64,000 nt of DNA from Sporosarcina sp. BP05 (GTDB lineage: Bacteria > Bacillota > Bacilli > Bacillales_A > Planococcaceae): NCBI RefSeq assembly GCF_014282005.1, contig NZ_JACFTD010000001.1, positions 62,001 through 126,000 of the forward strand. Direction: 5' to 3'. The position numbers and the translations under genes are program-made. Below, in pieces: positions 27,671 through 37,805 of the stretch. The notes under the pieces are model-generated. The model ran no database searches. It worked only from the letters and a program-made list of their open reading frames with translations, and was not told the origin of the DNA. Position 1 is the stretch's first letter, and each line of letters opens with the position of its first letter.

Positions 27671-30600
27671 TCATTTTAGTAGTTCAAGTTTGTCCAATGC
27701 GCGGTAAAGCATAACTGCTGCTTCAGCGCGTGTTGCATTGTTTTTCGGATTGAACTGTCCGTTGTTCCCGAGGATTACACCAAGTGCATTTGCTTTATAG
27801 ACAGAGTCAATTGCGAAAGCACCTATTGAGCCGTGGTCTTTAAAGTTAGCTGGTGTATCAAGGTTTGTTAGTTTCGTTTTGTCTTGATACTCAATTGCTC
27901 TAATAACCATTGCAGCAATTTCTTCGCGTTTGATTGGCGCGTCGGGATTGAATTTACCGCCCGTCGTTCCATTCACGATGCCTGCGTGAGCAGCTGCTTC
28001 AACTGCAGCGTATGCCCATTTCTTGCTTGTATTCACGTCACTGAATGTTCCCGCGTATTCTTTCAAAGGAAGGTCTAGTGCGCGAGCAAGTAATACCGTA
28101 AACTCAGCACGCGTAATTTGTGCGTTAGGTGCAAAGTTCGTTTCAGTTTTTCCTTGGATAATCCCTTTCGCTGCAAGCTTGTTGATTTCATCTTTCGCGA
28201 AAATATTTGTAATATCCGAGAATACTGGTGGAGTTACCGGTTTTGGATCTACTGGTTTCGGATCTACAGGTTTTGGATCTACCGGCGTTGTCGGAAGCCC
28301 GCCGCCATTCCCCGGATTCTCAACAACTACGTCTGTCTTTTCAATCGTAATCGTTTGAGTGATCTTGTGACCTGCTAAATCTTCGGCTTCAAATGTGAAT
28401 TCGTTTTTACCATCAACAAGCGTTAACGCTACATCAACGTCTTTTTCGAATCCTTTCATTGCATATGGTTCAGAAAGTACATTTCTGAAAAATTCGTTAC
28501 CATTTACATATAATGCGATGTCATCGAAGTTGTCCTTAACGGTAACTTTGACTGTTACTTTACTATCATTTGTTTTTGTCGGATAATTCTTCACCGATAC
28601 AACTGGAGCTTGTGTATCAACAAAGAATATACGTCTGATTTGCATTTTGTTACCGTGTTCGTCTACTGCTTCTACTTTAACATCGTGTACACCATCTTCA
28701 AATGTCAACGTATGGGAGAAGTTAACGCCATCAAACTTTTCGGCTTTTTCACCGTTTACTGTTAGAGTAGCAATTTTAGAATCGTCTTCAACAGTACCCG
28801 AAACAACGATTTTGTTTGTATCGTAAGCATCTGTCATACCTGGGCTTTTCAAGAATATTACTGGTTCTTTTGTTTCTTTAACACTTTCTTTCGAAAACTT
28901 GTATTCTGCGAAGTTGTTAGCAGAGTCCCAAGCCTTTACAGTTACAACATCTTTATTTGTTAGAACGTTTTTCAAGACAAATGCTTTTGAGGTAACTGGT
29001 TGGTTTGCTACTACATTCCCATTCAGCAACACTTCCCAACGATCTGCTCCTGCGCCATTTTCATTGTCCTTAAAGTCAGCAACTGATATAGTGCCTGTCA
29101 ATGTGTCAAATTCTACCTTGGCTGTAGGTGCAACTGTGTCCACTTTTACAGGAAACTTGATTGACTGCCATTTTGCACCTTCAAAGTCAATTACAGCACT
29201 TAATTCAATAAAGTAATTACCGTCTACTGCAATTTTACCATTTACTTTTCCATCCCAACCGTAATTTGTGTTATACGTGTAGGGATTCGCTGTTGCACTT
29301 TCGATATAATGCTTTCTTAAATCCGAAGCTGTACGGATTGTACGAAGTTCGTTCCCTTCGCTATCTAAGACTTTTACTTTGAATTGTTTTGCATTACGGA
29401 ATAGAGAGTAAACAGGAATTGCTTTGTCACGGATTCCATCACCATTTGGTGAGAAAGCGAAACGCGTTGTATCAAAGTTATCGCCAGTACCGCCACCTTG
29501 GATGAAATTCCCTTGTTCGTCTGCAAGTGCAGTGTAACCCCAATAAGTCATAGGATCCCAAGCGAAGTAATCAAAGATTGATCCATCATCCCACTGGCCA
29601 TTGAAACCGAAGAATGGCACTGTTAATGGAACATTTCCTGTAATTTCTTCATCAGCATCCGTAAGTGTTACGAATCCATCTACATAGAAACCATTTGGAT
29701 AAATAGTTGCGAAAATCTCTGCCATAAATGAAACATCAACTGTTACTGAAATTTCAGCTGTGCCGTTCGCTGGAATTGTAACTGTTTTTGGTGCTTGCAC
29801 TTCAATGTCCTCATCATCAAGGACAAATTGACCGTATTTAGGATCGTTCGGTAAATTTACGAATACGCCGCCTGAATTAACTGGTGTATCCATCTGAACT
29901 TGTGTGTCCACATTGAACGTTTTCTCTTTATCAGAGAAGTTCTTTGCTTCTAAAGTTAATGTCAATTTGTTGTCTTTAATTTCTTTCAAAGCAACTTTTG
30001 CTTCACCAGTAGCTTTATTCGTTACGACAACGTCCGTGTTCAACGCGTTAGCGAGTTGCATTAATCCGGAACCTTGTCGACGAGGTGAAACGTATTCGCC
30101 TGGATTTAATTCAACTGGTTTTGCAGTATTCATTAACAAGTTTTTAGCTAATTGATAACGCTTAGAACCTGTCAGACCAAACTCTTTATCGACACGTTCT
30201 AAAATTAATGCTGTACCACCAGCAACGTGTGGTGCAGCCATAGATGTACCGCTCATTAATCCATACTCATTGTTATTAAATGTCGAGAAAATGTTCCCGC
30301 CCGGTGCTGTAATTTCAGGTTTGAAATCAAGGTTCGGAGTTGGTCCCCAAGAGGAGAAGTCGCTCATTTTCCCTGCATTCGCATTTGCTGTTACGACAAA
30401 ACTACCGTCAAAATCAACTGTTACTGATTTACCACTATCCAATCCTGCTTTCAGAGCATTTCCATCTCCTTGAAGAGTAGACATATAAGGAATCTTGATG
30501 GCTGGGTCTGAAGCCATATTAATTGTACCTGCTGCGTTATTGTAGATAATCACACCTGCAGCTCCTGCCGCTTGTGCATTCAATCCCTTATCAACAAAAC

Positions 30601-32011
30601 CGATAACGCCACGGGAAACCAAAGCAAATTTCCCTTTAAAATCTTTCCCTGTGAAATCTTGAGGATTGCCAAGACCCGCATCCATGATTTCAAATTTCGT
30701 TTGTTCCTGCTTTGTTGGATCTGCATCATTTGCCAATAGATAAAGTGCTTCTCCTGTTTTCACATCGTCAAATTGGTAAGAGAAACCGTAAGCTGTAACT
30801 TTACTATTTTCATATGATGCAACCCCGAGTGATTCGTTAGCTACGCTCGGTGAACCTGTTAATCCGTAGTCTTGGTTTTCAGTGTATGGATAAAATGTAC
30901 CCGAACCATACATATTTGAATTACCAGCTGAAATTGCTACAAGAACACCATTTTCAGTTGCTCTCTTGACAGCTTGCTGCTCAGGATCATCCGCATTTAC
31001 ATATGCAGCTGTTGAGCCTAGAGACATATTAATAACGTCTACACCAAGTTTAATTGCATCGTCAATTGCCTTAATGTAAATGTCTCCAAAAGTAGATGGG
31101 TACAATGGATCGTTACCAAATACTTTCAATGCCAACAATTGTGCTTCTGGAGCGACTCCCATAATGCCCCCGTTCTCTTCGTCACCATTTGCAGCGACTG
31201 TGCCACCTACGTGCATTCCGTGCATTGACGCATCTGGACCAAGGTCAAGAATCTCCTCATTACCATCCATGTAGTTATAGCCGAATGGTACTTTGGCAGT
31301 GAAGTATTTACCATTTTCGATTGAGCCATCTGCTTTAAGGGTATCTAGTTTTTCCTTTGTGATACTTCCAGTTTTGTCATCTGTTAAAATCATATCGCGA
31401 TGACTTGGATCGATTCCCGTATCAATAACTCCTACGACCATTCCTTCTCCACGGACGCCATAATCATTCCACGCACGTTGAGCTTGTACTAATTCCTTGG
31501 AATGAATCATTTCCGGTTTAGCATCAGGTCGTTGATATTCAGTAGATTCATAGACCGATTTTACACCTTTCGTGTTTGCAATCCCTTCAACGAACTTTGC
31601 ATCCACTTCTGCTGAAAAACCATTAAATACAGTTGTGAAGTTTTCAATGTATTTAATTGAAGGTGCAACTTTTGTTACGCTAGCTTGTACATCCACTTGG
31701 TCAGATTCAACTGCTGATTCCAAGCTGTCGCGTTGTGCAGAAGGTAAATCCTTATAAAGGAGCCCTCTTTTAGTTGCTGTTTCTATTGCAGGTGCTTTTT
31801 CAAGCTCTACAATAATTCGTACTTTTTCATTCGGATCTGCTGGATTCACCAGTTTCTCCGGCACTTTTCGGTCAGGTTTCTGAAGCTCAAGAGTAGGCAA
31901 CGTTAAGTTGCTTTTCCCTCCAGATGTCGAACCTGTCATACCGAATGCTGCTGAACTTAACGACAACATGAACACTAGCGTTAAAAGCAACGTTCTTTTT
32001 AATTTGACCAA
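27671..32011 (-). CDS. SLH-anchored subtilase 2 (lactocepin/C5a-peptidase-like)
   Basis: About 1446 residues: signal peptide, I9 propeptide, S8 domain with VVGVIDTGIDPSH (Asp), HGMHVGGTVAANG (His) and LMSGTSMAAPHVAGG (Ser), and a PA insert (KFALVSRGVIGFVDKG). It continues with C5a-peptidase-type Fn3 (about 650-780), a FlgD-like Ig stretch beginning FAFSPNGDGIRDK, further Ig-like repeats, a linker with three PVDPK copies (15-nt repeats near 28236-28282) and three SLH repeats. It is a large cell-surface protease. The body differs from subtilases 1 and 3, but the last about 190 residues are nearly identical to theirs. TTG 32011 is chosen because AAGGGG lies 11 nt upstream; GTG 32023 directly abuts it. 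Confidence 0.92.
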   Translation of the reverse strand: MVKLKRTLLLTLVFMLSLSSAAFGMTGSTSGGKSNLTLPTLELQKPDRKVPEKLVNPADPNEKVRIIVELEKAPAIETATKRGLLYKDLPSAQRDSLESAVESDQVDVQASVTKVAPSIKYIENFTTVFNGFSAEVDAKFVEGIANTKGVKSVYESTEYQRPDAKPEMIHSKELVQAQRAWNDYGVRGEGMVVGVIDTGIDPSHRDMILTDDKTGSITKEKLDTLKADGSIENGKYFTAKVPFGYNYMDGNEEILDLGPDASMHGMHVGGTVAANGDEENGGIMGVAPEAQLLALKVFGNDPLYPSTFGDIYIKAIDDAIKLGVDVINMSLGSTAAYVNADDPEQQAVKRATENGVLVAISAGNSNMYGSGTFYPYTENQDYGLTGSPSVANESLGVASYENSKVTAYGFSYQFDDVKTGEALYLLANDADPTKQEQTKFEIMDAGLGNPQDFTGKDFKGKFALVSRGVIGFVDKGLNAQAAGAAGVIIYNNAAGTINMASDPAIKIPYMSTLQGDGNALKAGLDSGKSVTVDFDGSFVVTANANAGKMSDFSSWGPTPNLDFKPEITAPGGNIFSTFNNNEYGLMSGTSMAAPHVAGGTALILERVDKEFGLTGSKRYQLAKNLLMNTAKPVELNPGEYVSPRRQGSGLMQLANALNTDVVVTNKATGEAKVALKEIKDNKLTLTLEAKNFSDKEKTFNVDTQVQMDTPVNSGGVFVNLPNDPKYGQFVLDDEDIEVQAPKTVTIPANGTAEISVTVDVSFMAEIFATIYPNGFYVDGFVTLTDADEEITGNVPLTVPFFGFNGQWDDGSIFDYFAWDPMTYWGYTALADEQGNFIQGGGTGDNFDTTRFAFSPNGDGIRDKAIPVYSLFRNAKQFKVKVLDSEGNELRTIRTASDLRKHYIESATANPYTYNTNYGWDGKVNGKIAVDGNYFIELSAVIDFEGAKWQSIKFPVKVDTVAPTAKVEFDTLTGTISVADFKDNENGAGADRWEVLLNGNVVANQPVTSKAFVLKNVLTNKDVVTVKAWDSANNFAEYKFSKESVKETKEPVIFLKSPGMTDAYDTNKIVVSGTVEDDSKIATLTVNGEKAEKFDGVNFSHTLTFEDGVHDVKVEAVDEHGNKMQIRRIFFVDTQAPVVSVKNYPTKTNDSKVTVKVTVKDNFDDIALYVNGNEFFRNVLSEPYAMKGFEKDVDVALTLVDGKNEFTFEAEDLAGHKITQTITIEKTDVVVENPGNGGGLPTTPVDPKPVDPKPVDPKPVTPPVFSDITNIFAKDEINKLAAKGIIQGKTETNFAPNAQITRAEFTVLLARALDLPLKEYAGTFSDVNTSKKWAYAAVEAAAHAGIVNGTTGGKFNPDAPIKREEIAAMVIRAIEYQDKTKLTNLDTPANFKDHGSIGAFAIDSVYKANALGVILGNNGQFNPKNNATRAEAAVMLYRALDKLELLK

Positions 32012-32154
32012 TCTGCATTCCACCCCTTCTTACACACCTCTTATTTTAAATAGTTAAAATAGTGTGTCCGTCATTAATCTACCAAAATATCCTTTTAAAT
32101 GCAATTTAATTGTTTTTTATATTCAGACTCCAATTGAAACAACAAATAACTATA

Positions 32155-32194
32155 TAAAAAAGGAAAGAGCCGGTTTTAGGCTCTTTCCTTTTCT
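32155..32194 (-). terminator. Intrinsic terminator of SLH subtilase 3
   Basis: Stem AAAAGGAAAGAGCC / GGCTCTTTCCTTTT with a 7-nt loop, ending at the stop codon. Confidence 0.85.
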
Positions 32195-32195
32195 G

Positions 32196-35100
32196 TCAGT
32201 CTAGTAGTTCAAGTTTCTCCAATGCGCGGTAAAGCATAACCGCTGCTTCAGCGCGTGTTGCATTGTTTTTCGGATTGAACTGTCCGTTGTTTCCTAGGAT
32301 TACACCAAGTGCAGTTGCTTTATAGACAGAGTCAATTGCGAAAGCACCAATTGAACCGTGGTCTTTAAAGTTAGCTGGTGTCTCAAGGTTTGTTAGTTTC
32401 GTTTTGTCTTGATACTCAATTGCTCTAATAACCATTGCAGCAATTTCTTCGCGTTTGATTGGAGCATCGGGATTGAAATTCCCATTCGCTGTGCCGTTTA
32501 CAATGCCAGCGCGAGCTGCTGCTTCAACTGCAGCGAATGCCCATTTCTTGCTTGTGTTCACGTCACTAAATGTTCCTTCGTATTCTTTCGTCGGAAGTTT
32601 TAGTGCCCTTGCAAGCAATACCGCAAATTCAGCACGTGTGATTTGTGCGTTAGGTGCAAACAGTGTTTCTGTTTTCCCTTGAATAGTCCCTAACGCTGCG
32701 AGCTTGTTGATTTCATTTTTCGCGAAGATGTTTGTAATATCCGTGAACACTGGTGGTGTTACCGGTTTTGGATCAACAGGTTTTGGATCTGTTGGTGTTG
32801 GATTTGTTGGCGGAGTGTACGGTGGTACATAAACATCTTTCTTCTCCACCTTCACTGAGACCGACACCGTTGCACCTTCATACGAAACTATTATCTCTGT
32901 AGTTCCGACTCCTACTGCAGCAACCTTACCTCCGGAAGATACAGTTGCAATTTTTTCATCTAGAACTGCGTACGTTGCTTCCAGCGTAACATCTTTATCA
33001 GAAACTGATCCATCTAGTTTTGTTGTTGTTTCAGTAACAGTTAGATTAGCCTGATCCCCGACTTTCAGGTTAAGTTCTTCTGTATCGACCGCATACGAGA
33101 CAACATCTTCAGCTAGCACTGTATAGATGAACTCATCTTCATTACCAGCTGCATCATCAACATTGATGGTGACTGTGTTTTCCCCCTCAGTCAAATTGGT
33201 AAGATTAAGTGAGAACGCACCATCTTGTTCAAGTACCACTGGGCCTTCACCAATCTTTTCTTCTTCTGCATTCAATGCTTCAAATGAAACAGTCAGTTTT
33301 TCATTGACGTCAAACGTATATCCTCTTTCTACAAGACTCTCTATTAAATCGATATAGGTATCAACAATTGTCCCCTTGAATTCATACTCTGTGCTAATTG
33401 CTTTGTGCAATTCAGCTGTATTGATTGTTGATGGCGTGCTCTTGATGAACAATGGCTCTGGATCTGTATCGCTAAACCACCTGTTACTTGAATTCATTGC
33501 ATTCATTGAAAATGTATAAGCGCCATCAGGAATATCAAGCTCTTTATCATTTTCATAACTTGTATACTTTCCTTCAATTGGGAAATTGTAAGGGCCAGCT
33601 GCAACTACACCCACTTTAGAGTGAATCGTGCCAATTTCTTCTCCAAGTTGAAGCAAGTCAGTTATTTCAACATCTAGCTGTTTATAATTTGCTGTCCCCC
33701 CTAACACTCCTGACACAGAGGATACGTTGTTCACACTATCACTCGCAAATGAAATATCATAGTTCGTTACTTTAACACCAGCTACACCGGCAGTTGTTAC
33801 TGAAGATGGTGTGAATTCTGCTGCAAATGGCAACGAAATTTCTGTGCCATTTCCTTCAATATAAATGTATCCTAAAATTTCAGCTGCAGTTTTCACATCT
33901 GTTTGTGGTGCAGTCAATGTTACGTTTAGCATTTCTGTACCATTCAATGTAAATGCTGATTTATCGACAGCCACTGCCGCACCAGCAAACGCTTTAGTAA
34001 CTAGTACCCTTGTTGTATAGTCCCCGCCAAGTTTCGCGATATCTTCTACACGAATTTGTTTTGTCACCGAAATATCCTCTTGGGAGATGCGCGCCAACTT
34101 ACCAAATCTAACTGTTCCTTTTTCGTGCTCTACTACACTTCTCTGAATTAAGTTGCTATCAAGCGCATAAGCAAGAACTTTCGGGAATGCAGCTTCGTAA
34201 GGTTGAACGCGTCCAGGTCCTTGTGCAAATACATCATAAGTCGTTGTAGTAAACAATTTCGCAGAATTCGACAGGGATACTTTTACATCAAATGGCGTCC
34301 AACCAGGATTCGCCTGAAGAATCAATGCCGAGATTGCCGCAATATGCGGTGTAGCCATCGAAGTACCTGTTTTCCTACCAAATGATACACTGTAATTCGC
34401 GTCGGGAATATCTTTTCCGAATGCAGGTACTGTAGACATAATGTTCGTACCTGGCGCCACAACGTCTGGCTTAATATCGAAGTCAGGATTTGTCGGTCCA
34501 CGTGAACTGGATGAGCTTAACGTGTCTCCTCCAGATGGCGTGGTCACGAAGTCACCAAATGAAATCTTTCCTGGTTTGCTTGATAGTGAATTTCTGAGTT
34601 CAGTTCCTTCAGCACCCGACATGTCAAATGTCGTAATAAAGGTGAACCCTGAACCTTGGGAAGCATTAACCAATCCAGCTACATTGTTGTGAATAATAAC
34701 TGCTTTCGCACCGAGCTTTTTAGCAGTTTCTATTTTTTCGACGAAAGTTATGTCACCTCGCGAAACGAGTACAACTTTCCCATCGACATCAATAGCTTCG
34801 TAGTCTTCTATTTTCCCGAAGTTAGGTATTGCAACAAGATCATATTCTCCTGTGAGTACTTCAGCCGGCTTTTCACCGAATTTATATGCCAAATAATTAA
34901 GGCTGTAAGATTTGTCGTATGACTCGGCTTTTACGGCAAGAGTTGCGCGTGTTTCCGTAATCGTAGGATTTGTTGAGTTACCTACAGCGATGCCAAGTGC
35001 TGCTGACGCAGGGCTTCCGATTGATCCGCGGGACGACCCAGAGTTCCCTGTCGCGATAGCCGCCACAGTTCCCGCAAGCATTGCGTTATTAATCGCGAAT

Positions 35101-36158
35101 GAATCGGCTGTAACTGAACTCATTGAAGGTCCGCCAAGCGACAAGTTAATGACGTCCATTCCTTCTTGAACTGCAGTGTCAATTCCTTTAATAACCCATG
35201 ATGTATTCCCGCTTCCATAAGCGCCTAATACGCGGTATACATGTAGTTCTACTTCCGGGGCAAGTCCGCTAATTCCATAAGGATTTGCGCCAATTCCTGC
35301 GATAGTTCCTGATACGTGCGTTCCGTGAGTAGTGGCAAAGTTTAACACTGGCGTATTAGGGTTACTTGGGTCACGGTCCAGTGGCGATGTTTCATATGGG
35401 TCATTATCATCGCGTGGGCGAGCATAGTCTCCGTTATTAGGAACAAAGTTTTTCCCGCCTTTATATACTCCATCGAATTCAGGGTGGTTGTAGTCAATAC
35501 CAGTATCAATGACACCGACTTTAATTCCTTTTCCTTTAAATCCTTTGTTCCACAGTTTTTCAATACCAAGATGAGAGATGCTTGTATTATTTGCTGCATC
35601 AACGTTCCCGCTTAGCTCTGGAATGTCTAGTGTATATCTAATCTCATCGGGCTCTACTAATACGACACCATCGACTTGTATAAGCTTACTAAGGTCATTT
35701 GCTTTTACAGTTGCAGCAAATCCGTTAAAAACAGTTGCGTAGGAATAACCTTCTTTGAAAGAAATCTTATTCGCACTCATTTCTTTTTTAACGGATGCCT
35801 GCTGGGCTTTCACGTTTTTCTCAACTCTAGTAGCATCTGAATTTGTAAAACTTTGACCTGCCAACTCTTTGATTCCTTTTTCAAGAGCAATCGGTTTTTC
35901 AGATAGATGAATAATTACAGCTACTTCTTGTTCGCCTGATAAAGCTTGTAAATCTTCATGCAGTGTAGCTGAACCGCCTAGTATAGCTAATTGTTCAGCG
36001 ACTGCTGCTTGTGCTTCCATACCGCCTTCGCTTGTCCCATTCTGCTCAGCTTGTTTTGCATCGTTATTAGCTGATGCATTCATCGGAGCTGACATAGTAA
36101 AGACCATGGCCAAAGCCATGATTGTACTGAATAACCTATGAACTCTTTTCCTGCCCAA
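32196..36158 (-). CDS. SLH-anchored subtilisin-like serine protease 3
   Basis: About 1320 residues with the same architecture as subtilase 1: signal peptide, I9 propeptide (ALSGEQEVAVIIHLSEKPIA), S8 domain with VGVIDTGIDYNHPEF, THGTHVSGTIAG and GTSMATPHIAAI, PA insert (KVVLVSRGDITFVEK), Ig-like modules, Big_2 domain, PPYTPPTNPTPTDPKP linker and three SLH repeats. TTG 36158 is chosen because AAGGGGG lies 8 nt upstream; the leader (GCAAATACT...AAGGGGG) resembles that of subtilase 1, which also uses TTG. It is probably a tandem-duplicate partner of subtilase 1, with subtilase 2 between them. IS3 lies just upstream but outside the gene. Confidence 0.93.
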   Translation of the reverse strand: MGRKRVHRLFSTIMALAMVFTMSAPMNASANNDAKQAEQNGTSEGGMEAQAAVAEQLAILGGSATLHEDLQALSGEQEVAVIIHLSEKPIALEKGIKELAGQSFTNSDATRVEKNVKAQQASVKKEMSANKISFKEGYSYATVFNGFAATVKANDLSKLIQVDGVVLVEPDEIRYTLDIPELSGNVDAANNTSISHLGIEKLWNKGFKGKGIKVGVIDTGIDYNHPEFDGVYKGGKNFVPNNGDYARPRDDNDPYETSPLDRDPSNPNTPVLNFATTHGTHVSGTIAGIGANPYGISGLAPEVELHVYRVLGAYGSGNTSWVIKGIDTAVQEGMDVINLSLGGPSMSSVTADSFAINNAMLAGTVAAIATGNSGSSRGSIGSPASAALGIAVGNSTNPTITETRATLAVKAESYDKSYSLNYLAYKFGEKPAEVLTGEYDLVAIPNFGKIEDYEAIDVDGKVVLVSRGDITFVEKIETAKKLGAKAVIIHNNVAGLVNASQGSGFTFITTFDMSGAEGTELRNSLSSKPGKISFGDFVTTPSGGDTLSSSSSRGPTNPDFDIKPDVVAPGTNIMSTVPAFGKDIPDANYSVSFGRKTGTSMATPHIAAISALILQANPGWTPFDVKVSLSNSAKLFTTTTYDVFAQGPGRVQPYEAAFPKVLAYALDSNLIQRSVVEHEKGTVRFGKLARISQEDISVTKQIRVEDIAKLGGDYTTRVLVTKAFAGAAVAVDKSAFTLNGTEMLNVTLTAPQTDVKTAAEILGYIYIEGNGTEISLPFAAEFTPSSVTTAGVAGVKVTNYDISFASDSVNNVSSVSGVLGGTANYKQLDVEITDLLQLGEEIGTIHSKVGVVAAGPYNFPIEGKYTSYENDKELDIPDGAYTFSMNAMNSSNRWFSDTDPEPLFIKSTPSTINTAELHKAISTEYEFKGTIVDTYIDLIESLVERGYTFDVNEKLTVSFEALNAEEEKIGEGPVVLEQDGAFSLNLTNLTEGENTVTINVDDAAGNEDEFIYTVLAEDVVSYAVDTEELNLKVGDQANLTVTETTTKLDGSVSDKDVTLEATYAVLDEKIATVSSGGKVAAVGVGTTEIIVSYEGATVSVSVKVEKKDVYVPPYTPPTNPTPTDPKPVDPKPVTPPVFTDITNIFAKNEINKLAALGTIQGKTETLFAPNAQITRAEFAVLLARALKLPTKEYEGTFSDVNTSKKWAFAAVEAAARAGIVNGTANGNFNPDAPIKREEIAAMVIRAIEYQDKTKLTNLETPANFKDHGSIGAFAIDSVYKATALGVILGNNGQFNPKNNATRAEAAVMLYRALEKLELLD

Positions 36159-36363
36159 AAGCCTCTTCCCCCTTAGTAGTATTTGCCGCTTATTCAACTA
36201 ATTCGATAGCTAGACTGCGGCACAATTACCCAAAAATAAAATCTATCGTAAAGATAACTGCTCTAAAACAAGCTCTTATCCTCACCCTCATTTGTATGAT
36301 TGCTTGTCTACTATTATTCATAAAACATAAAAATCCCCTCAATCCTGTATGTGGGTGATGCGC

Positions 36364-36400
36364 ACCCCAAAAGTTAGAGTCAAAATCTAACTTTTGGGGT
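36364..36400 (+). promoter_or_regulatory. Hairpin sequestering the orfA ribosome binding site
   Basis: Perfect 15-bp stem ACCCCAAAAGTTAGA / TCTAACTTTTGGGGT. The 3' arm contains the GGGGT Shine-Dalgarno, and ATG 36409 follows 8 nt later. An RNA started outside the element would fold this structure and hide the site, a known strategy against activation of transposase by impinging transcription. Confidence 0.65.
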
Positions 36401-36408
36401 GTTTTATT

Positions 36409-36978
36409 ATGGCTAAAGATAGTGAATCTTTCAAACTGATGGTCGTGGGCGAGTATCTTAATGGCCAGCTAGGGTGTAAACTTCTAGCACGCAAATACGA
36501 TATAAAATCACATAAACAGATTTTAAATTGGGTAGATGTATATAAGGAACACGGCGTATCTGGACTTTCCAGAAAGAAAAATAAAGAAGTTTATTCTGTT
36601 CAATTCAAGCTGGATGTACTAAGCTTTATGAAAAGGACAGGCGCTTCTTTGACTGAAACAGCTCTTCACTTCGGGTTAACGAACCCTCCGATGATCTCCT
36701 CATGGAATAATAAGTTCCTTGAAGGCGGTGCTAAAGCCCTGGACAACCCGATAGGACGACCAGCCATGTCGGACAAATCGAAGAACGTCAAGAAGGGTAA
36801 ACAGCCCGCACAACAGAATGAGATGACACGTGAACAGAAACTAGAACAGGAAAATGAACTCTTACGGTTGGAAGTAGCGTATTTAAAAAAGTTAAGAGCT
36901 TTTCAGATGGATCCGGAAGGCTATCTCGAAAAGCACAAGCAGCGTTATCATTTGAACTCAAAGAAAACTTCCAATTAA
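36409..36978 (+). CDS. IS3 transposase OrfA (DNA-binding)
   Basis: 189 residues with two helix-turn-helix segments (about 10-55, KLLARKYDIKSHKQILNWVD; about 65-110, GASLTETALHFGLTNP) and a C-terminal leucine-zipper/coiled-coil (REQKLEQENELLRLEVAYLK), typical of IS3/IS150-group OrfA. It binds the IS ends and, fused to OrfB by frameshifting, forms the active transposase. GGGGTG upstream supports ATG 36409 over the longer TTG frame. Confidence 0.92.
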   Translation: MAKDSESFKLMVVGEYLNGQLGCKLLARKYDIKSHKQILNWVDVYKEHGVSGLSRKKNKEVYSVQFKLDVLSFMKRTGASLTETALHFGLTNPPMISSWNNKFLEGGAKALDNPIGRPAMSDKSKNVKKGKQPAQQNEMTREQKLEQENELLRLEVAYLKKLRAFQMDPEGYLEKHKQRYHLNSKKTSN

Positions 36979-37805
36979 AGAACGTCCTTCAGATTGTAGG
37001 CATCCCTGAATCTTCTTATCACTATCACCTGCAACGAATAAAGGCAGGAAATCCTAATCAGGAGCTAGAAGAAAGAATTCAATCGATTTTTGAAGAAAAT
37101 GATGAAAACTATGGTTACCGTCGAATTCAGCTGGAGTTGAAAAACAAAGGGATTAAAGTGAACCACAAGAAAGTTCAGCGTATCATGGGGAAGCTCGGAC
37201 TCAAAGTAGAGAAATTCACTCGAAAATCCCGTCGCTATAGTTCTTATCAAGGCAATGTGGGGACTGTTGCGAAGAACCTTATTCATCGCCGTTTTTATAC
37301 AAATACGGCTTATCAAAAGCTGACAACAGACATTACAGAATTCAAGTGTTCAGATGGCTTGAAACTTTATCTTAGTCCTATTATGGACATGTATAACGGA
37401 GAGATCCTTTCTTATGGCATTCATATGCATCCAACACTGGACTTTGTGATGAAACCGTTAGAAGTCGCTCTTCAAATCGTAAAAGATTCAAAATATCGGA
37501 CCACTATACACTCTGATCAAGGCTGGCATTATCAGCACAGTAAATGGGTGAAAACACTTAAAGGTCACCATGTATTCCAAAGCATGTCCCGTAAAGGAAA
37601 CTGTCTTGATAATTCACCAATGGAGAATTTCTTTGGTCTTTTGAAGCAGGAGATGTATTATGGGGTTGCACGTCGAACATACAACGAGTTCAAAAAAGAT
37701 ATTGAATCTTACATCCATTATTATAATAACAAACGGATCAAACAGAAATTGGCTGGCATGAGTCCGGTACAATACCGACTTCACACCAGCCAACTAGCTG
37801 CTTAA
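36927..37805 (+). CDS. IS3 transposase OrfB (DDE catalytic), expressed by -1 frameshift
   Basis: The frame is open from about 36927 in the -1 phase relative to orfA and overlaps its last 50 nt. A GAAAAG tract at 36928-36933 (A-AAG type slip site) is the likely frameshift point. It encodes the HTH_21 linker (ALSFELKENFQLKNVLQIVG, ENDENYGYRRIQLEL) and an rve integrase core with the DDE residues in TTDITEF, IHSDQGWHY and NSPMENFFG, ending with the conserved HYYNNKRIKQKL...SPVQYR tail. There is no internal stop, so it is probably functional. The first good start inside the frame is TTG 37137, far too late for a complete protein. Confidence 0.88.
   Translation, partial: RKAQAALSFELKENFQLKNVLQIVGIPESSYHYHLQRIKAGNPNQELEERIQSIFEENDENYGYRRIQLELKNKGIKVNHKKVQRIMGKLGLKVEKFTRKSRRYSSYQGNVGTVAKNLIHRRFYTNTAYQKLTTDITEFKCSDGLKLYLSPIMDMYNGEILSYGIHMHPTLDFVMKPLEVALQIVKDSKYRTTIHSDQGWHYQHSKWVKTLKGHHVFQSMSRKGNCLDNSPMENFFGLLKQEMYYGVARRTYNEFKKDIESYIHYYNNKRIKQKLAGMSPVQYRLHTSQLAA

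Noticed and set aside
23309..28378. Repeated Cys/Phe-rich plus-strand ORFs (such as those starting MILNCS) in three places
   Set aside because: They recur only because they lie opposite the near-identical SLH blocks of the three subtilases.
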